NCBI GenBank assembly: GCA_025677815.1
Contig: JAIXMP010000039.1
Span: 248,001 to 312,000 of the forward strand
DNA length: 64,000 nucleotides
Source: Phascolomyces articulosus
Lineage: Eukaryota; Mucoromycota; Mucoromycetes; Mucorales; Lichtheimiaceae
Reading direction: 5' to 3'
Shown here: one piece after another, positions 1-11,164 of the stretch
Layout of the letters: every line of letters begins with the position of its first letter
Numbering within the stretch: the first letter of the stretch is position 1
Translations under genes and position numbers: made by a program
The notes under the pieces: model-generated
Seen by the model: only the letters and a program-made list of their open reading frames with translations
The model's database searches: none
Told to the model about the DNA's origin: nothing

Positions 1-477
1 TGGGGTATTGCATTTGTTCATATCCGTTTCCGACGTGCATATAAGAAACAAGGACGTAATCTAGATGACCTTCCATACAAGGCCTTCCTCTATCCCATTT
101 CACCTATTTTTGCATGTGTATTATGTATTTTGATTATTTTGGGTCAAGGTTATACTGCATTTACCCCTACATTTGATGGCGTTCTGTTTGTTACAAACTA
201 TATTGGTATTGTGCCTGCCATTGTATGTTATGTTCTTTACAAGCTTATTCGAAAGACGCGTGTTGTCCCCTTAGATGAAGTTGGTAAGTAATAATTATAC
301 CTTAAGATTATGAGATTGTTCTATTTATACGTAGAAAAAAAAAAGTAAACTAATTGTGTTATATATCAATTTGTAGATTTCGATACTGGTCGTGTCACTC
401 GATTCGATATGGAACAAGATGAAGCCGCAGAAGGAGAGTCCAAGTGGTATCGCAAATTATTCCACATTATAGCATAA
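1..477 (+). CDS. Amino-acid permease, C-terminal part (5' end outside window)
   Basis: This is the 3' end of a fungal amino-acid permease of the APC/YAT type, a plasma-membrane importer. Exons are 1-283 and 377-477. The single intron (284-376, GTAAGT...TTGTAG) joins in phase. The visible protein has a WGIAFVHIRFR loop and the family-like segment LPYKAFLYPISPIFA, then two hydrophobic spans (the last two membrane helices) and a short acidic cytoplasmic tail ending KWYRKLFHIIA. The start and most of the transporter lie upstream of the window, so substrate preference cannot be read. The assignment rests on sequence pattern and helix layout. Confidence 0.85.
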
Positions 478-1089
478 TTTATTGATATTTTTTACGTATT
501 TTTTTCTGTATTCTTATTTTTCTTTTGTACTTTTATAACTATAAACGTGTTGTATAATATATATTTGTATGTTCATCTAAAAAATATTAAAAATATATAT
601 AAAAAAAAAACAATTTCTGATACCATATATATATATAATACAAGAAGTTATTATGAGGTACTTTGTTTTTTAGAGATATTTTGGAGCATCATAAAACACT
701 AAGTGTCTGTGGTAATACATATTTTTTTCCCTATTACAACCCTCATTATGTATATTGATCTGCTGGAACGAAGTTGCGTATTATCGATTCAGTTCTATTC
801 TTATTCAGTGCTTATGGACTTACGTTACTCTTATATAATGAAAAAAAGACAGCATAGACAAAAGTATAGAAATAGTTAACTCGCCTGCACATTATTATTA
901 TTTTGACACTATATAGCTTGTTCTATCAGCAACACGAAAAAAAACCATGATTTTACAGAATATGTACTATTAGAAAGTGCATTAAAGGTTCGCCAGCGAA
1001 TAAAATTCCACACTGACTAGCTAGTTGAACTTCAATTTTATTGGGGGACACAGTGTATCCCTGATACAGCCTCTTCCTTTGCTTCAAAA
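478..1089. other. Intergenic: permease 3' region and RPL42 upstream region
   Basis: This 612-bp spacer is AT-rich, with poly(A) and (TA) runs just after the permease stop. No further coding segment was seen. The last 100 bases before the eL42 start codon serve as its 5' leader and promoter. No TATA box is obvious there. Confidence 0.6.
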
Positions 1090-1715
1090 ATGGTATGTAT
1101 GGATAGATGATAAAGGGAGATAGAGATAGAGAATAGAACGAAAAGATTACGAAACAAACGACAGAAAAATATCGATGATTAGACGGATGGATTGGATGGA
1201 TTAGATTTGAATGGATTGGATATAGAAATTAATGTCGATATTTTTTTATTTATATACACCCTATCTATAATGGAATTACAACTCCCATTTAGGTGAACAT
1301 TCCCAAGACCCGCAACACCTACTGCAAGGGCGCCAAGTGCCGCAAGCACACTCCTCACAAGGTCACCCAGTACAAGACTGGTAAGGCTTCGTTGGCTGCC
1401 CAAGGTAAGCGTCGTTACGATCGCAAGCAATCCGGTTATGGTGGTCAAACCAAGCCCGTTTTCCACAAGAAGGCTAAGACCACCAAGAAGATTGTGCTCC
1501 GTCTTGAATGCACTGGTAATTTTTTTAATTTTAATTATATTCAATAATGAAGAAAAAAATATTATTATTTTATTAATTAATCGAATGTTTATAATATATA
1601 TATATATATATATATATTAGCCTGCAAGTACAAGATGCAACTTCCCATCAAGCGTTGCAAGCACTTCGAATTGGGTGGTGATAAGAAGACCAAGGGTGCT
1701 GCTCTTGTTTTCTAA
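1090..1715 (+). CDS. RPL42: Large-subunit ribosomal protein eL42 (L44/L36a)
   Basis: This is a cytosolic 60S ribosomal protein at the tRNA E-site. Exons are 1090-1092, 1293-1515 and 1621-1715, giving 106 residues, the usual length. The first exon holds only the ATG; a 200-nt intron beginning GTATGT follows at once. The protein has the eL42 pattern: [16 protein letters not shown] near the N-terminus, the basic stretch [18 protein letters not shown], and the second cysteine pair in [15 protein letters not shown], so the zinc-binding cysteines are present. Residue 56 is proline, the residue which in yeasts goes with cycloheximide sensitivity (glutamine there gives resistance). Codon choice is biased to C-ending codons, as expected for a highly expressed gene. 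Confidence 0.97.
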
Positions 1716-1925
1716 GCGCATTGTTTTGTGTTTATACGTATTTTTTTTCTCGGATCGAATAAAAAAACGGCAACAATCAAATCATACATACAATACACAT
1801 ACACGACTTTGTGTCTTTTTTATTTATTTATCATTATTATGGGGGTTGGATTCAGTTACTACGAGATGATTCATTTATTTACTTATTGATGGAAAAAGGA
1901 GTTATTTGGTCAACAAACGATGGAT

Positions 1926-3368
1926 TTATTTGTAACGTGTAGGATCCCATTCAGTGACAAAATATTCATCAAAACTATCCAAAGTCTTCATGTCTTCATC
2001 ACTAATTTCAAAGTCGAAAATCTCGGTATTACTGTCGATACGCTCTTTATGAACAGATTTGGGTAAAGGAACATAACCGTGTTGGACGGACCTATTTTGA
2101 ATTGGATTTAGAATGAATAACGTGTCATATACGGTATGGTGTAGGAAGCGAGAGTTTGTGTGTGTGAGTAATAGGATATTTTTCTTTCTTACCATCGGAT
2201 AAGAATATGTGCTGTACTCTTATTATATTTGTTGGCAATTTCAACAAGTCGTGGTTCCTTGAGTCTTTCGCCCATAGTCAATGGGGAATACTAAAAGTAT
2301 AGGTATTCAGTTGAGATAAGTAAAAGATGGTTTTTCATAAAATAAAGAAGAAAAATGAAATATTATATCTTACAGCTTCAAAGATAATATCATGTTCTTT
2401 ACAAAACTTTTCAATTTCAGGACGAGCGAGATAAGGTGTAATCTAATTGAGTATAATAGCCAGCGGTATTAATAACTGAACTCATATATATATATATATA
2501 CTGATTAGGATAGAGTATACCTCAACTTGATTCACAACAGGTTTGATTTCACAGACTTCAAGTAATTCCTTCAAATGATGTACACCATAGTTGGAAACAC
2601 CTGCATAACAAAAAGACCGATTTAGTTTTAGAAGTCATGCATTAATTTTTTAAAATAAAGGATGAATGCATACCAATACTCTTGATCTTTCCGGACTTTT
2701 TCAAGTGCTCCAATGCTTTCCAAGATTCCAAACGAAGTTTAGTACCAGGGGAAGGGCTATGAACAAGATATAAATCAACATAATCAAGACCCAGTTTGCC
2801 AATGCTGGTATCAAAAGCCTTCAAAGCTTGTTCGTATCCTTGGTCAGTGTCCCATAGTTTAGTTGTTACAAAGATCTATATAATAAAACAGCTATATTAG
2901 AATTTTACGAATAAGTTTTTATCAAGTATAGCACAATCTGTCGTGATAATTACCTCGCTTCGGGGAATTTGGCTAGTATAAAATAGTAAAAGTAGAAAAA
3001 TAAAAACGTATGTGATGAGTCAAAAAAAAAAACTATTTTTACTTTTCATAATGTCGTCATAGAAAGTTAAAAAAAAAGATAACTCACGTTTTGCTTAAAG
3101 CCTTGCCAACGCTTTCTTCATTTTCATAACAAGAGGCAGTGTCAACATGACGATAACCAGCCTAAGTATTAATAGAATGGCAAAATGTTCATTAGAATGA
3201 TCTAATATTGCTTGCAAATCTTCCTTATATGTATACCTCTAATGCCCAAAGAACAGCTTGCTCAGTTTCAGGACCGGGAGTACTGTTATATACACCAAAA
3301 CCAACGCATGGAATTGCGTTACCGTCATTAAGTTGTCTCCTGCTTGCAAGACCCGTAATTGTTGTCAT
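1926..3368 (-). CDS. Aldo-keto reductase (AKR superfamily)
   Basis: This is an NAD(P)H-dependent aldo-keto reductase that reduces aldehydes and ketones. Eight exons join in frame: 3368-3237, 3161-3088, 2972-2954 (19 nt), 2875-2674, 2600-2521, 2442-2374, 2290-2193 and 2091-1926. The product is 279 residues, near the usual size. The catalytic set can be seen: Asp and Tyr in [19 protein letters not shown], Lys in FVTTKLWD, and His in [24 protein letters not shown] and [10 protein letters not shown] give the signature and cofactor loops. An upstream in-frame ATG at 3428 would add about 20 residues with several Arg and hydroxylated residues, which could be a mitochondrial presequence. The shorter start was chosen because it matches the usual N-terminus. 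The substrate cannot be inferred. Confidence 0.92.
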
Positions 3369-3700
3369 TGTACCAAAAAGAGCCCGTCGAACAAGTGTCG
3401 TTACAGAAAAGTGTAATTTATATCGCACTCCGCCTGGAAATCGCGTAATTTTGACATGGTGTTATTTGATAAATAGATAAATAATATACAGAGAGATTAT
3501 CCACCATCCGTATCTCTGGTTCCATTAAATGTATTATTTGTAAATTTGTAATCATCATAACACCGATATATAGATAGCCGTATAGCTTACTTGCGGATTT
3601 CGATGGACAATCTGAAGGGCGAATTATAGAGAGTAAAGAAAAAGGTCGAGATGTATGATAATGGATTACTTCCAAAACTTTAGTGTTTTAGCTGGGGATA

Positions 3701-4044
3701 CAGTAGACCCCCTGCTTTTGCAACTTCCAGTTTTGCAAATACCTCTCTTCTGCAACTTTTTTTTTTTTGGAGAAGTCAACAAAAAACATAATAGATTCAC
3801 AATAGGTGGTTTTGGGTATTGCATCTTACCGAAGGGAAAAATACTATGCATCACCCCATAAATTGTGACAGGCATGCATAACGACAACTGTTGCACATAA
3901 ACAGAGTGTGAACACTACGCATATATTACCTTATATGGAACAGCTTGTGAGTGATAAGTAAAGCCTACTCCCACTTTTTGCAATACCTCAGTTCTGCAAC
4001 AAAAAACCACGAAATCCCATGGTTGCAATACCCGGGGTCCACTG
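3701..4044. mobile_element. Pogo/Tc1-mariner-like MITE with TA target-site duplication
   Basis: This is a 344-bp non-coding element bounded by imperfect terminal inverted repeats. The left end reads CAGTAGACCCCC and the right end, reverse complemented, reads CAGTGGACCCCG; both are followed by a TGCAAC box. A TA dinucleotide flanks each side (3699-3700 and 4045-4046), the target duplication of Tc1/mariner/pogo elements. Inside are subterminal copies of TTTTGCAA(A)TACCTC...TTCTGCAAC at 3731-3756 and 3975-4000 in direct orientation, and another GGGTATTGCA box near 3813, likely transposase-binding sites. There is no transposase, so any movement would need a partner element elsewhere. Short open frames inside it are not genes. 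Confidence 0.82.
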
Positions 4045-4046
4045 TA

Positions 4047-7000
4047 TAAGATATAGAGTTTATTCTGTCTCAATTTGGAAAATGAGTGTAACAAACAAAG
4101 GTTTATGTAATATGTTACTAAGGAATAAACGAGTTTTGGAAGTAATCCAATAAAACGATACCTACAGGATCGATTTTTAATTCAGGTCATGTCATATAAG
4201 AGAGAGAGGTAATATGATTATAAGAACTAATAAGATAGTGTGTTAACTATTCTTCTCTATAATGATCTTTGACAAAGGGTCTGATATACAGTATTTTTAA
4301 GTACAAAGAGCAGTTAATCATTCCTGTGAAAAATAAAAGGGTATGATAATACATAGAAAATGAGACAGTATAACCAAGAATACGTTAAGACTATTAAAGT
4401 CTATTCGATAATAATAATAAATAATAAAGGTAATCATAATTTAATATAATTGTATTGCACTCCTTTCATACTTTTCGGTGGTGGATATGTGACTAGGCTA
4501 ACAACGTTTGGAAAGATAGCATTGGGAATATTGTTTTTTAAAACTGCAAAGTGATGGTATTCAATGTGGTACAAATTAAGAGATATAACGAGACAAAATG
4601 TCAACTATTTTTAGATAAGACATACTGAAAGTTATGTAAGGAATTCATGATCGTTTTTTATACTTTTCGATATTGCTGGCAATCTCATACCACGAGAGCC
4701 TAGCATTGTTGTATTTTGCATAGACACTAGTTTCATGTTCAATTCATCTTTTAATTTTGTAAAAAAAGAAAAGTCATATTTATAAAATAAGAAATTAGCC
4801 CCAAAAAGAACCTAGCATATATAAAAGACTTTTGGCAACGCTAGCCAGGCAGTTAGGGGTATATATATAGTACGATAAACCATCCCAATTATTTGTTCTT
4901 TTCCCAAACAGAACTCGATAATACGCAATAATAGAGGGGTTTGGATGGATTCGAGAAACTTGTTTATTTATTTTATTCTTTATATATCCTTCAAATACAA
5001 TTTCCTACGTAGTTGCCCCTGCTAATAGCATACTTCCTCATTTGTTGGATATTACGATATATTCACCCCTATTAATGAACGATGCATAGGTTTGTTGTCA
5101 AATTATATTCATAAACAGTGTATCTCCAATATGAGACTTAAAGTAATGGGTGCTGTTCTTTTTTTTTTTTGTAGTGATAATTTGCTTAGTAGCAAGACAA
5201 CAGTGATATATACTGGACAATGAATTCTTAAACCATATGATAAAATACAAGAGTCAAATGACTATTGAAGAACAGAACAGGTGTTGTCCCAAAGTAAACA
5301 TTTATGCATATCAACTTGTACGATTCATGGAAGCTGTAATTTAAGAATCAGTAGATTTTATAATATAATTGGTTCATTTTATTTTACCACGCTAAAAATC
5401 CTAATATTGAACTTCATATAATAGCACGTACGTCGATAAAATAGAATGGGAAGCTTAAAGAACAGGAAAAGTATAATAAAAGTTCATTATGGCACCTTGT
5501 ATTTCATGTTATTATACATCTGTAATATTTATTAGTTTCTTACTGTATTTAAGAGTTCATGTGTCATTACACTGTACTGAAGATGATGTTTTTTTTTGTT
5601 GATTGATCTTTTGACTATGCAATAATAATATATCCATAATAAATAATTCAACGATTATGGATCATTATCTTTTTTGTTTTTCTACAAGCGGTAAATTAAC
5701 AAATAGTAATAAAGATATTATCCATTTACTTATGATGTTACTGTACTTAATCCCCTTTGCATAGTTTAATTGTTCCCTGTCTTTATAAGACATTTTTAAC
5801 ATGGTTCACAAACAGTTGTGTAACGTAGATCCAAGAAATAGGAATGGGTCTTGCGTACCATATAATACCTGATTTATTTATTGTTGTTTTAAATCACAAT
5901 CTGTACTATTACTTGGTTGCTGCTGTATATAATTCCAGAATAATTTTCAATAATAGGAGTTACTATTGGTTTTTTTTGTAGTTGATAAGATATTTGTGAA
6001 CAATCTACTTTGCTGATGCGATGATGATGAATCCTGTTCTATGATAGAAAAATTTAGAAAAATCTAGTACTATATATCCCTAGTTATAAACTATTGACCA
6101 GTTTTGGAATATTGTTTAGCTAAATACAAGCAGGTGATCAGATGATAAAAGATCTTTGTTTGTATATAATGCGAATAGACGTATTACCTAGTGACACAGG
6201 GTGTTATATGGTGGTTTGATTTTATATATAGCAGATCATATATTGTTATTGAAATTTTACATTCCAAAAAATATTTACTATCCATTATCGAGATATTGGC
6301 ATGCGTGCTCGAAGCACATATACAATTCTTATGGTATCAAGTGTTTCTCATTATCAGGGTTGTTTATTCGGGTATATATTATCTTGTTTCGGATTACTAT
6401 GGCGCAAACGGTGTAATCTGGGCTATTTTTATTTGTAGCAGCTAATGACATGTTGCATTGAAGTTTTATATATAATACTACAACATATGCTTTAATTCCT
6501 CTTTTGCTAATCAATGTTTGAATATCCAAATCTAGAATAAGAAGGTGTTTGTATGTACATAAAAAAGAGTAAACCAATAGTGAAAGACTGTTCTCTAAGA
6601 CCAAGCATATTATCAATGACAATATCAAATCCATTTCATGGACAAATGGTAAATGTGAGCCAAGATGAAAGAATTAACAATAAAAAAATATTATTGTTGG
6701 ATATTATATTCAAACAGTAATTATTTCGCATGGAAGCAGCTCACCACTTGATCCCTGGCATCCCAATAATTTTTTATACCTAAAACGAGGATAACCCGAT
6801 AGTTTAGATGTTTTATCCAGGAGAAAAATGACAACAGGGTTAATATTTTATTGCATTACTATGGAATATACGTATGTATGATAAATGCTTTCTAATTCGT
6901 TCTTTTCAGTCATTCATTATACTACTACTCCAACAATCCCAATTACAGTATACCAGGCTATCTTTCAATTCAAATATAGAATATTTTGAATATGCCAAGA

Positions 7001-7974
7001 TATTTTATATTTCTGTCCATGCTTTACTCCTATGACGTTATGCACGATGTCAGTTTATTTCTAAAGAAGAAAATGGGCTTACGTGTGCTGTTTCCATCCA
7101 CTTGATCTTGGCGGGATGATGATTACTGATTACTGATTACAGAGGCTGTTTTAAACTTTCTTTTTTCTACTCAGCAAATTATACTGCTTACCAGCCATAC
7201 TTGTACAACCATAACACATAATTTCTTGGCCCTTTGTAATTTTTTTTTTTTTTTTTTTCGTTGAGATGAAGAGTTCTGCTTTACTATTATTGATGGATCC
7301 TATTTTTTTTTTTTGACATGATAACAATGATATATGGGTGATCTGCTTTATGCTTAGCAGGATATCTAAAAAAAGAAAACTTTTCCTCTTTCAGCACAAT
7401 AATCATTTATTTTTGGTGGCGTCCATTCTAACTGCAACTGTCAAAGAGCGAAGCACTTTTTGAATCAATTTTTTATTTGAAAAATTCATTAAAATAACTA
7501 TTCAAACAGATTCAAACCAAACATAATTCTTCATACACACACACACACACACACACGAACTTTGGATATATTTCTTATGTAAAACAAAAAGTCTTTATAG
7601 AAATTCCGTGATCATGAGAACCGCAAGAACACTTCCAAATCCGAAAATTGCGAGAAAATTCTCGCAATTCTCCTATATCCACCATTTTTTTTTTTTGATG
7701 ATAAGAATTAAATAGAAGCAATTATATGTATATTTTCTTTGTTATGTATTGAGGCAAGTTAAACTATATAAAAAAGATATTATTGATATAATTTACAGGA
7801 TTTTTTTTTCTCATAGCAATTGAGGAATAAGTAAGAAGATGAAGAGGAAGATAAGAAGGGAGGCTAAGTGAATGTGGGAAGGATATTAAAATATATAAAA
7901 AGTAGGAATTGTTGAGATATATACGGTATGGTGGTGGAAGATGAAGAAGAAAAAGAAAAAAATGTTATTTTTGA
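4047..7974. other. Gene-poor AT-rich spacer of about 3.9 kb
   Basis: No protein family, RNA gene or full transposon could be recognised. Small open frames (for example around 6190-6630) have biased, low-complexity composition and no family pattern. Visible structure: an (AC)n run at 7535-7556, a perfect 10-bp inverted repeat with a 2-nt centre at 7647-7668, three tandem copies of GATTACT near 7122-7140, and several poly(T) runs. Part of it must hold the promoter of the aldo-keto reductase and the 3' UTR of the WW-domain gene. Confidence 0.5.
7535..7556. repeat. (AC)n microsatellite
   Basis: About eleven uninterrupted AC units in non-coding DNA. Confidence 0.9.
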
Positions 7975-8682
7975 TTAGAAATCACCCATATCACCCATAT
8001 CACCTCCACCACAATCATCATCCATGATTGCATCGGCTGCCATGTAACCAAGCATACCAGCACCCAAACCAACGGCTGCTGCTCCAGCCATACCCATACC
8101 ACCACCTCCTTGACGACGTTGGTTTGCCATCATGACTTGTTGAGGTTGACCATAGGGTTGACCGTAAGGTTGTTGACCATAAGGTTGACCATAAGGTTGT
8201 CCGTAAGGTTGTTGACCGTAAGGCTGTCCATAAGGTTGACCGTAAGGTTGTTGACCATAAGGTTGTTGCTGACCGTAAGGTTGTTGATGATGATATCCAC
8301 CGCCACCAAATCCTCGATTATGTTGTTGTTGAGGTGGTGGTGCACCCATCGGCCTATCTGCAGGATGTTCCCATTGTCTGTGAGCTTGGGGAGTATAAAC
8401 ATAGAACCAACGTTGAGACGATGGATCGAATTGTGTAATCCATCCTTCACCTAAAGGTCGACTATCAGGATTTTGTTCATTAGGCAATGGAGGAGGTGCG
8501 TATTGTTGTTGTTGAGGTGCTGCTGCTGCTTGTGTTGTTTGAGGTGGATGAGGAGAGGGTTGTTGTTGAGGGGCAGGTGCAGGTGAAGGTGAAGCGTTTG
8601 CTTGTGTATAAGAAGGAGGTGCTTCTTGATAAGGTTGAGCAGGTGCACCTGTGGTAGAAGAACGTTTAGAGAAAATACCCAT
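7975..8682 (-). CDS. WW-domain protein with tandem YGQ repeats and glycine-rich hydrophobic tail
   Basis: This single-exon gene encodes 235 residues. The N-terminus starts MGIFSKRS and is rich in Pro, Gln and Ala. A WW-type module lies around residues 75-112, with both tryptophans and the closing proline visible in GEGWITQFD...RWFYVY...QWEHPAD, so it probably binds proline-rich partners. Residues about 120-180 are repeats of PYGQ/QPYGQ. Residues about 190-235 form a Gly/Ala/Met hydrophobic stretch (glycine-zipper-like) with an acidic Gly-rich end finishing MGDF. The WW call is from the residue pattern. The function is unknown; such proteins may bind ligands, associate with membranes or self-assemble. 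Confidence 0.85.
   Translation of the reverse strand: MGIFSKRSSTTGAPAQPYQEAPPSYTQANASPSPAPAPQQQPSPHPPQTTQAAAAPQQQQYAPPPLPNEQNPDSRPLGEGWITQFDPSSQRWFYVYTPQAHRQWEHPADRPMGAPPPQQQHNRGFGGGGYHHQQPYGQQQPYGQQPYGQPYGQPYGQQPYGQPYGQPYGQQPYGQPYGQPQQVMMANQRRQGGGGMGMAGAAAVGLGAGMLGYMAADAIMDDDCGGGDMGDMGDF
8138..8290 (-). repeat. Tandem YGQ/PYGQ-coding repeats
   Basis: Within the WW-domain gene a 9-15 nt unit coding for QPYGQ or PYGQ is repeated about ten times. It is likely to vary in copy number by slippage and is prone to assembly collapse. Confidence 0.85.
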
Positions 8683-9221
8683 AAGTTTTGTTTTGTGTTC
8701 CTGGTGGTTGTTTTTGACTTTTTTTTTTTTTTTTTTTCAAAAAAGTGAGAAAAAAAAAGTACAAGTTGAAGAAAAAGAAAAAGAAAAAGAATGGTTTTTT
8801 TTGTTAAACTTTATATAGTAATCCAAGCACAGCAAAAGCAAAAGCTACTTTAGCATTTTCTCCTATTGGGATTGGACAAGTTTTATGCTAAAATCTCTGG
8901 TACCAATAAAAATCATGGAAAATGGTTCTCAGTTTAAGTTTCAAGCCTTTTCACTTTTGATTGAAAACTTATTCTTTTTAATGTATGAAGAACAAAATGA
9001 ATTTTCTTTTTGAAGAAATGAAATTATGTTTTACAAATGAACAATTTTTTTTAAAAAAAGAAATGCTAAATTAAACTGAAAAACAACTGTATAGTGTATC
9101 ATGCATGTAAAAGAGAAAAAGATATATAAAGTGTAGTAGTAAGGTGTGAGGAGGCTTGCTTCATTATCCTTTTCCTCGTCATTGTTGTGTATAATTGTTA
9201 TTGTAGTGATGATATTATAAT
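8683..9221. other. Intergenic: WW-gene upstream region and UPF0014 3' region
   Basis: AT-rich spacer with a long poly(T) run near 8719-8738. The first 150 bases above the WW-gene ATG are purine/pyrimidine-biased and probably act as leader and promoter. No coding segment is supported. Confidence 0.5.
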
Positions 9222-10680
9222 TCAGTCGTGGTGTCGTCTTCGCGTGGGTCGATAACAACAACGTACTAACCCTTGTATTCCATAGTATAATTTTCGACAT
9301 GCAATTCGTAAAAATTCTGGATGTGCTTCGATAATTCTATCTTTTCGTATCGCATGGTGACTATCCACAAGTAAAATCATACATGCCTAATTATATATCC
9401 CATTTGTTTAGTTTTCTTTCTTTTGCATATACATATAAACATTTCTACCATAGTATGCAGAGAGAGAGAGGGAGAGAGAGAACCAAAACGATAAACAAAT
9501 GTATAATTAATTAATTAAAAAACCTTACACAAACAGTCATCAGCACACCGAACCCGCAGCTTGCTGATACCATAAACATGATGACTTCTTGGTAAATAAC
9601 CGCTTGTTGAACAGGCATCCCAGCAAAGATTTGACCTGTCATCATGCCTGGAATATTAATCATACCCATCACACTCAATTGTGTTAACGCTGGTAACATG
9701 GCGGTTCGAATTGCTTGTGTTGCTATTGTTTTTACGGCTTCATATCGTGATGCACCAAATGAAAGTCGTGTTTCTATGATAGGTGCGTGTACACTATAGA
9801 CCAAATATAATTGTATAAAGTGAGCAAGCTTTTATTTTGCATTATCTATTCATTCCTACCATAAAATAATAATAACATACTTACATGATAGAATCAACAC
9901 AAACACTTGTTGCCATTGCAACACTACCCATCGAATTACCTAGTAACATACCCATCACGGGAATAAATGTTACGGGTCTCCAAAAGGGAGACTCATTTAA
10001 TGCAAGGATCACACCCAAATAACATACCACGCCATTACTGATCAGCAGAACGAAAAAGATGATCGGGAACTGATGAAAAAAATATAATAGTTGTATGTGG
10101 GTCAGCTGATCTGATTTTTTTTTTGTTTAAGCAAAGATATATAATTTCTTTTCTCTTACCAATCTTTTGAGTGTCTTACGAGTACGATGATATACTGTTT
10201 CATATGATCCAACAAGTACTAATGCAACTATATATAAATCCGTTTGTTAATATCATAATTATAGATAAAAAGAAGGTGATAGAGATTGTAAAGAAAATAA
10301 AATATAATATTACCTGTGATCAATATTACTGGTTTAACATTATTGACATGTAACACATCATCAAGTACTAGACCCTGTTTTTTTTCAAAAAGGATGAGTA
10401 TGGATATATATTTGAAAGGTGTTGTTGTTTTTAATTACCATTAATGTCAGTTGTAATACACATCGTATACTAGATATAATCAATGGAAATCCTAATCGTA
10501 ATCCGATCGAATGGCTGATCCATGCTATAAATGTATATGCGTTAAAAATAATTTTACATTTTTATATTGAATTTAAACAAGGTGATGAATGAATGTATAT
10601 CTACCAGTAAATAATACAAAGATTGAAGCAGTAAATACATTGGACCAATCTAATGATGGTGTTGTTGCCCCTCCACCCAT
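9222..10680 (-). CDS. UPF0014 (FetB/ALS3-type) multi-pass membrane protein
   Basis: This is a fungal member of UPF0014, the family of the bacterial permease FetB (iron efflux, YbbM) and plant ALS3/STAR2 (aluminium tolerance). Seven exons join in frame: 10680-10605, 10524-10439, 10374-10314, 10227-10160, 10069-9885, 9793-9529 and 9386-9222, giving 301 residues. About seven hydrophobic segments can be seen. The family core is clear: VMGMLLGNSM, the cytoplasmic stretch ETRLSFGASRYEA, and LSVMGMINIPGMMTGQI. The tail is basic (RRRHH). In bacteria the permease works with an ATPase subunit (FetA); no ATPase gene is visible here. The family call is firm; the transported metal or substrate is not known. 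The spacer upstream holds GC-rich boxes unlike the rest of the region. Confidence 0.9.
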
Positions 10681-11164
10681 GGCCCTTTTTTAAAAAGAAG
10701 TTTATATAATAATAATAATAATAGTGATAATGTTGATAATGTGATAGTATACAACAAGGAAGAAAAAGAAAAGAAGAAAAAGAAAAGGAAAAAAAGAAGA
10801 GAAAATGTCGAATCTGGGTTTCTTTTTAGTGGTGGGTCAAAGTATAGAAAAGAGAAAAGAGAAGGTCTTCTTCTTTCAGGCTAGATTTCAATCCGCTCTT
10901 TTAATTTTTTTTTTTGTTGTTGTGGCGAATCCGTTATGCCCCCGCTTTTAGTAAAAAAGTGCATAAAAGAACCCAGTTTAAGTATGGTTGAGCCGCGGCT
11001 TTGGTTATATGATATTGTAGTTAGGTGTGGCGCGGGGGTATAATGTTATATATTTATTTATATATGTTTATGTTCCCCGTCAATAGAAAATCAAGAAGAT
11101 GACAGTTGTAGGTGACGATGATGACGACTGGTGTCACAAAGAAAAAAAAAAGTGCTTTTATAAT
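10681..11164. other. Intergenic: UPF0014 promoter and NUP85 3' region
   Basis: A 484-bp spacer. Three GC-rich sites stand out in AT-rich DNA: CCCCCGC at 10939-10945, its reverse complement GCGGGGG at 11032-11038, and a GCCGCGGC palindrome near 10992-10999. A TGTGGCG motif lies close to each of the first two. They are candidate regulator-binding sites for the UPF0014 gene. Confidence 0.5.

Noticed and set aside
1179..1544. 121-codon open frame antisense to RPL42
   Set aside because: It overlaps the eL42 exon and its intron; it is a shadow of codon bias with low-complexity ends.
3655..3896. Overlapping small open frames on both strands
   Set aside because: They lie across the left end of the MITE and contain its subterminal repeats.
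6191..6634. Overlapping open frames of 70-100 codons in the first gene desert
   Set aside because: Their composition is that of AT-rich non-coding DNA, with no recognisable motif and frames open on both strands.
9031..9300. 89-codon open frame on the minus strand
   Set aside because: Its start lies inside the last UPF0014 exon, which is read in another frame, and the rest is in the 3' region.
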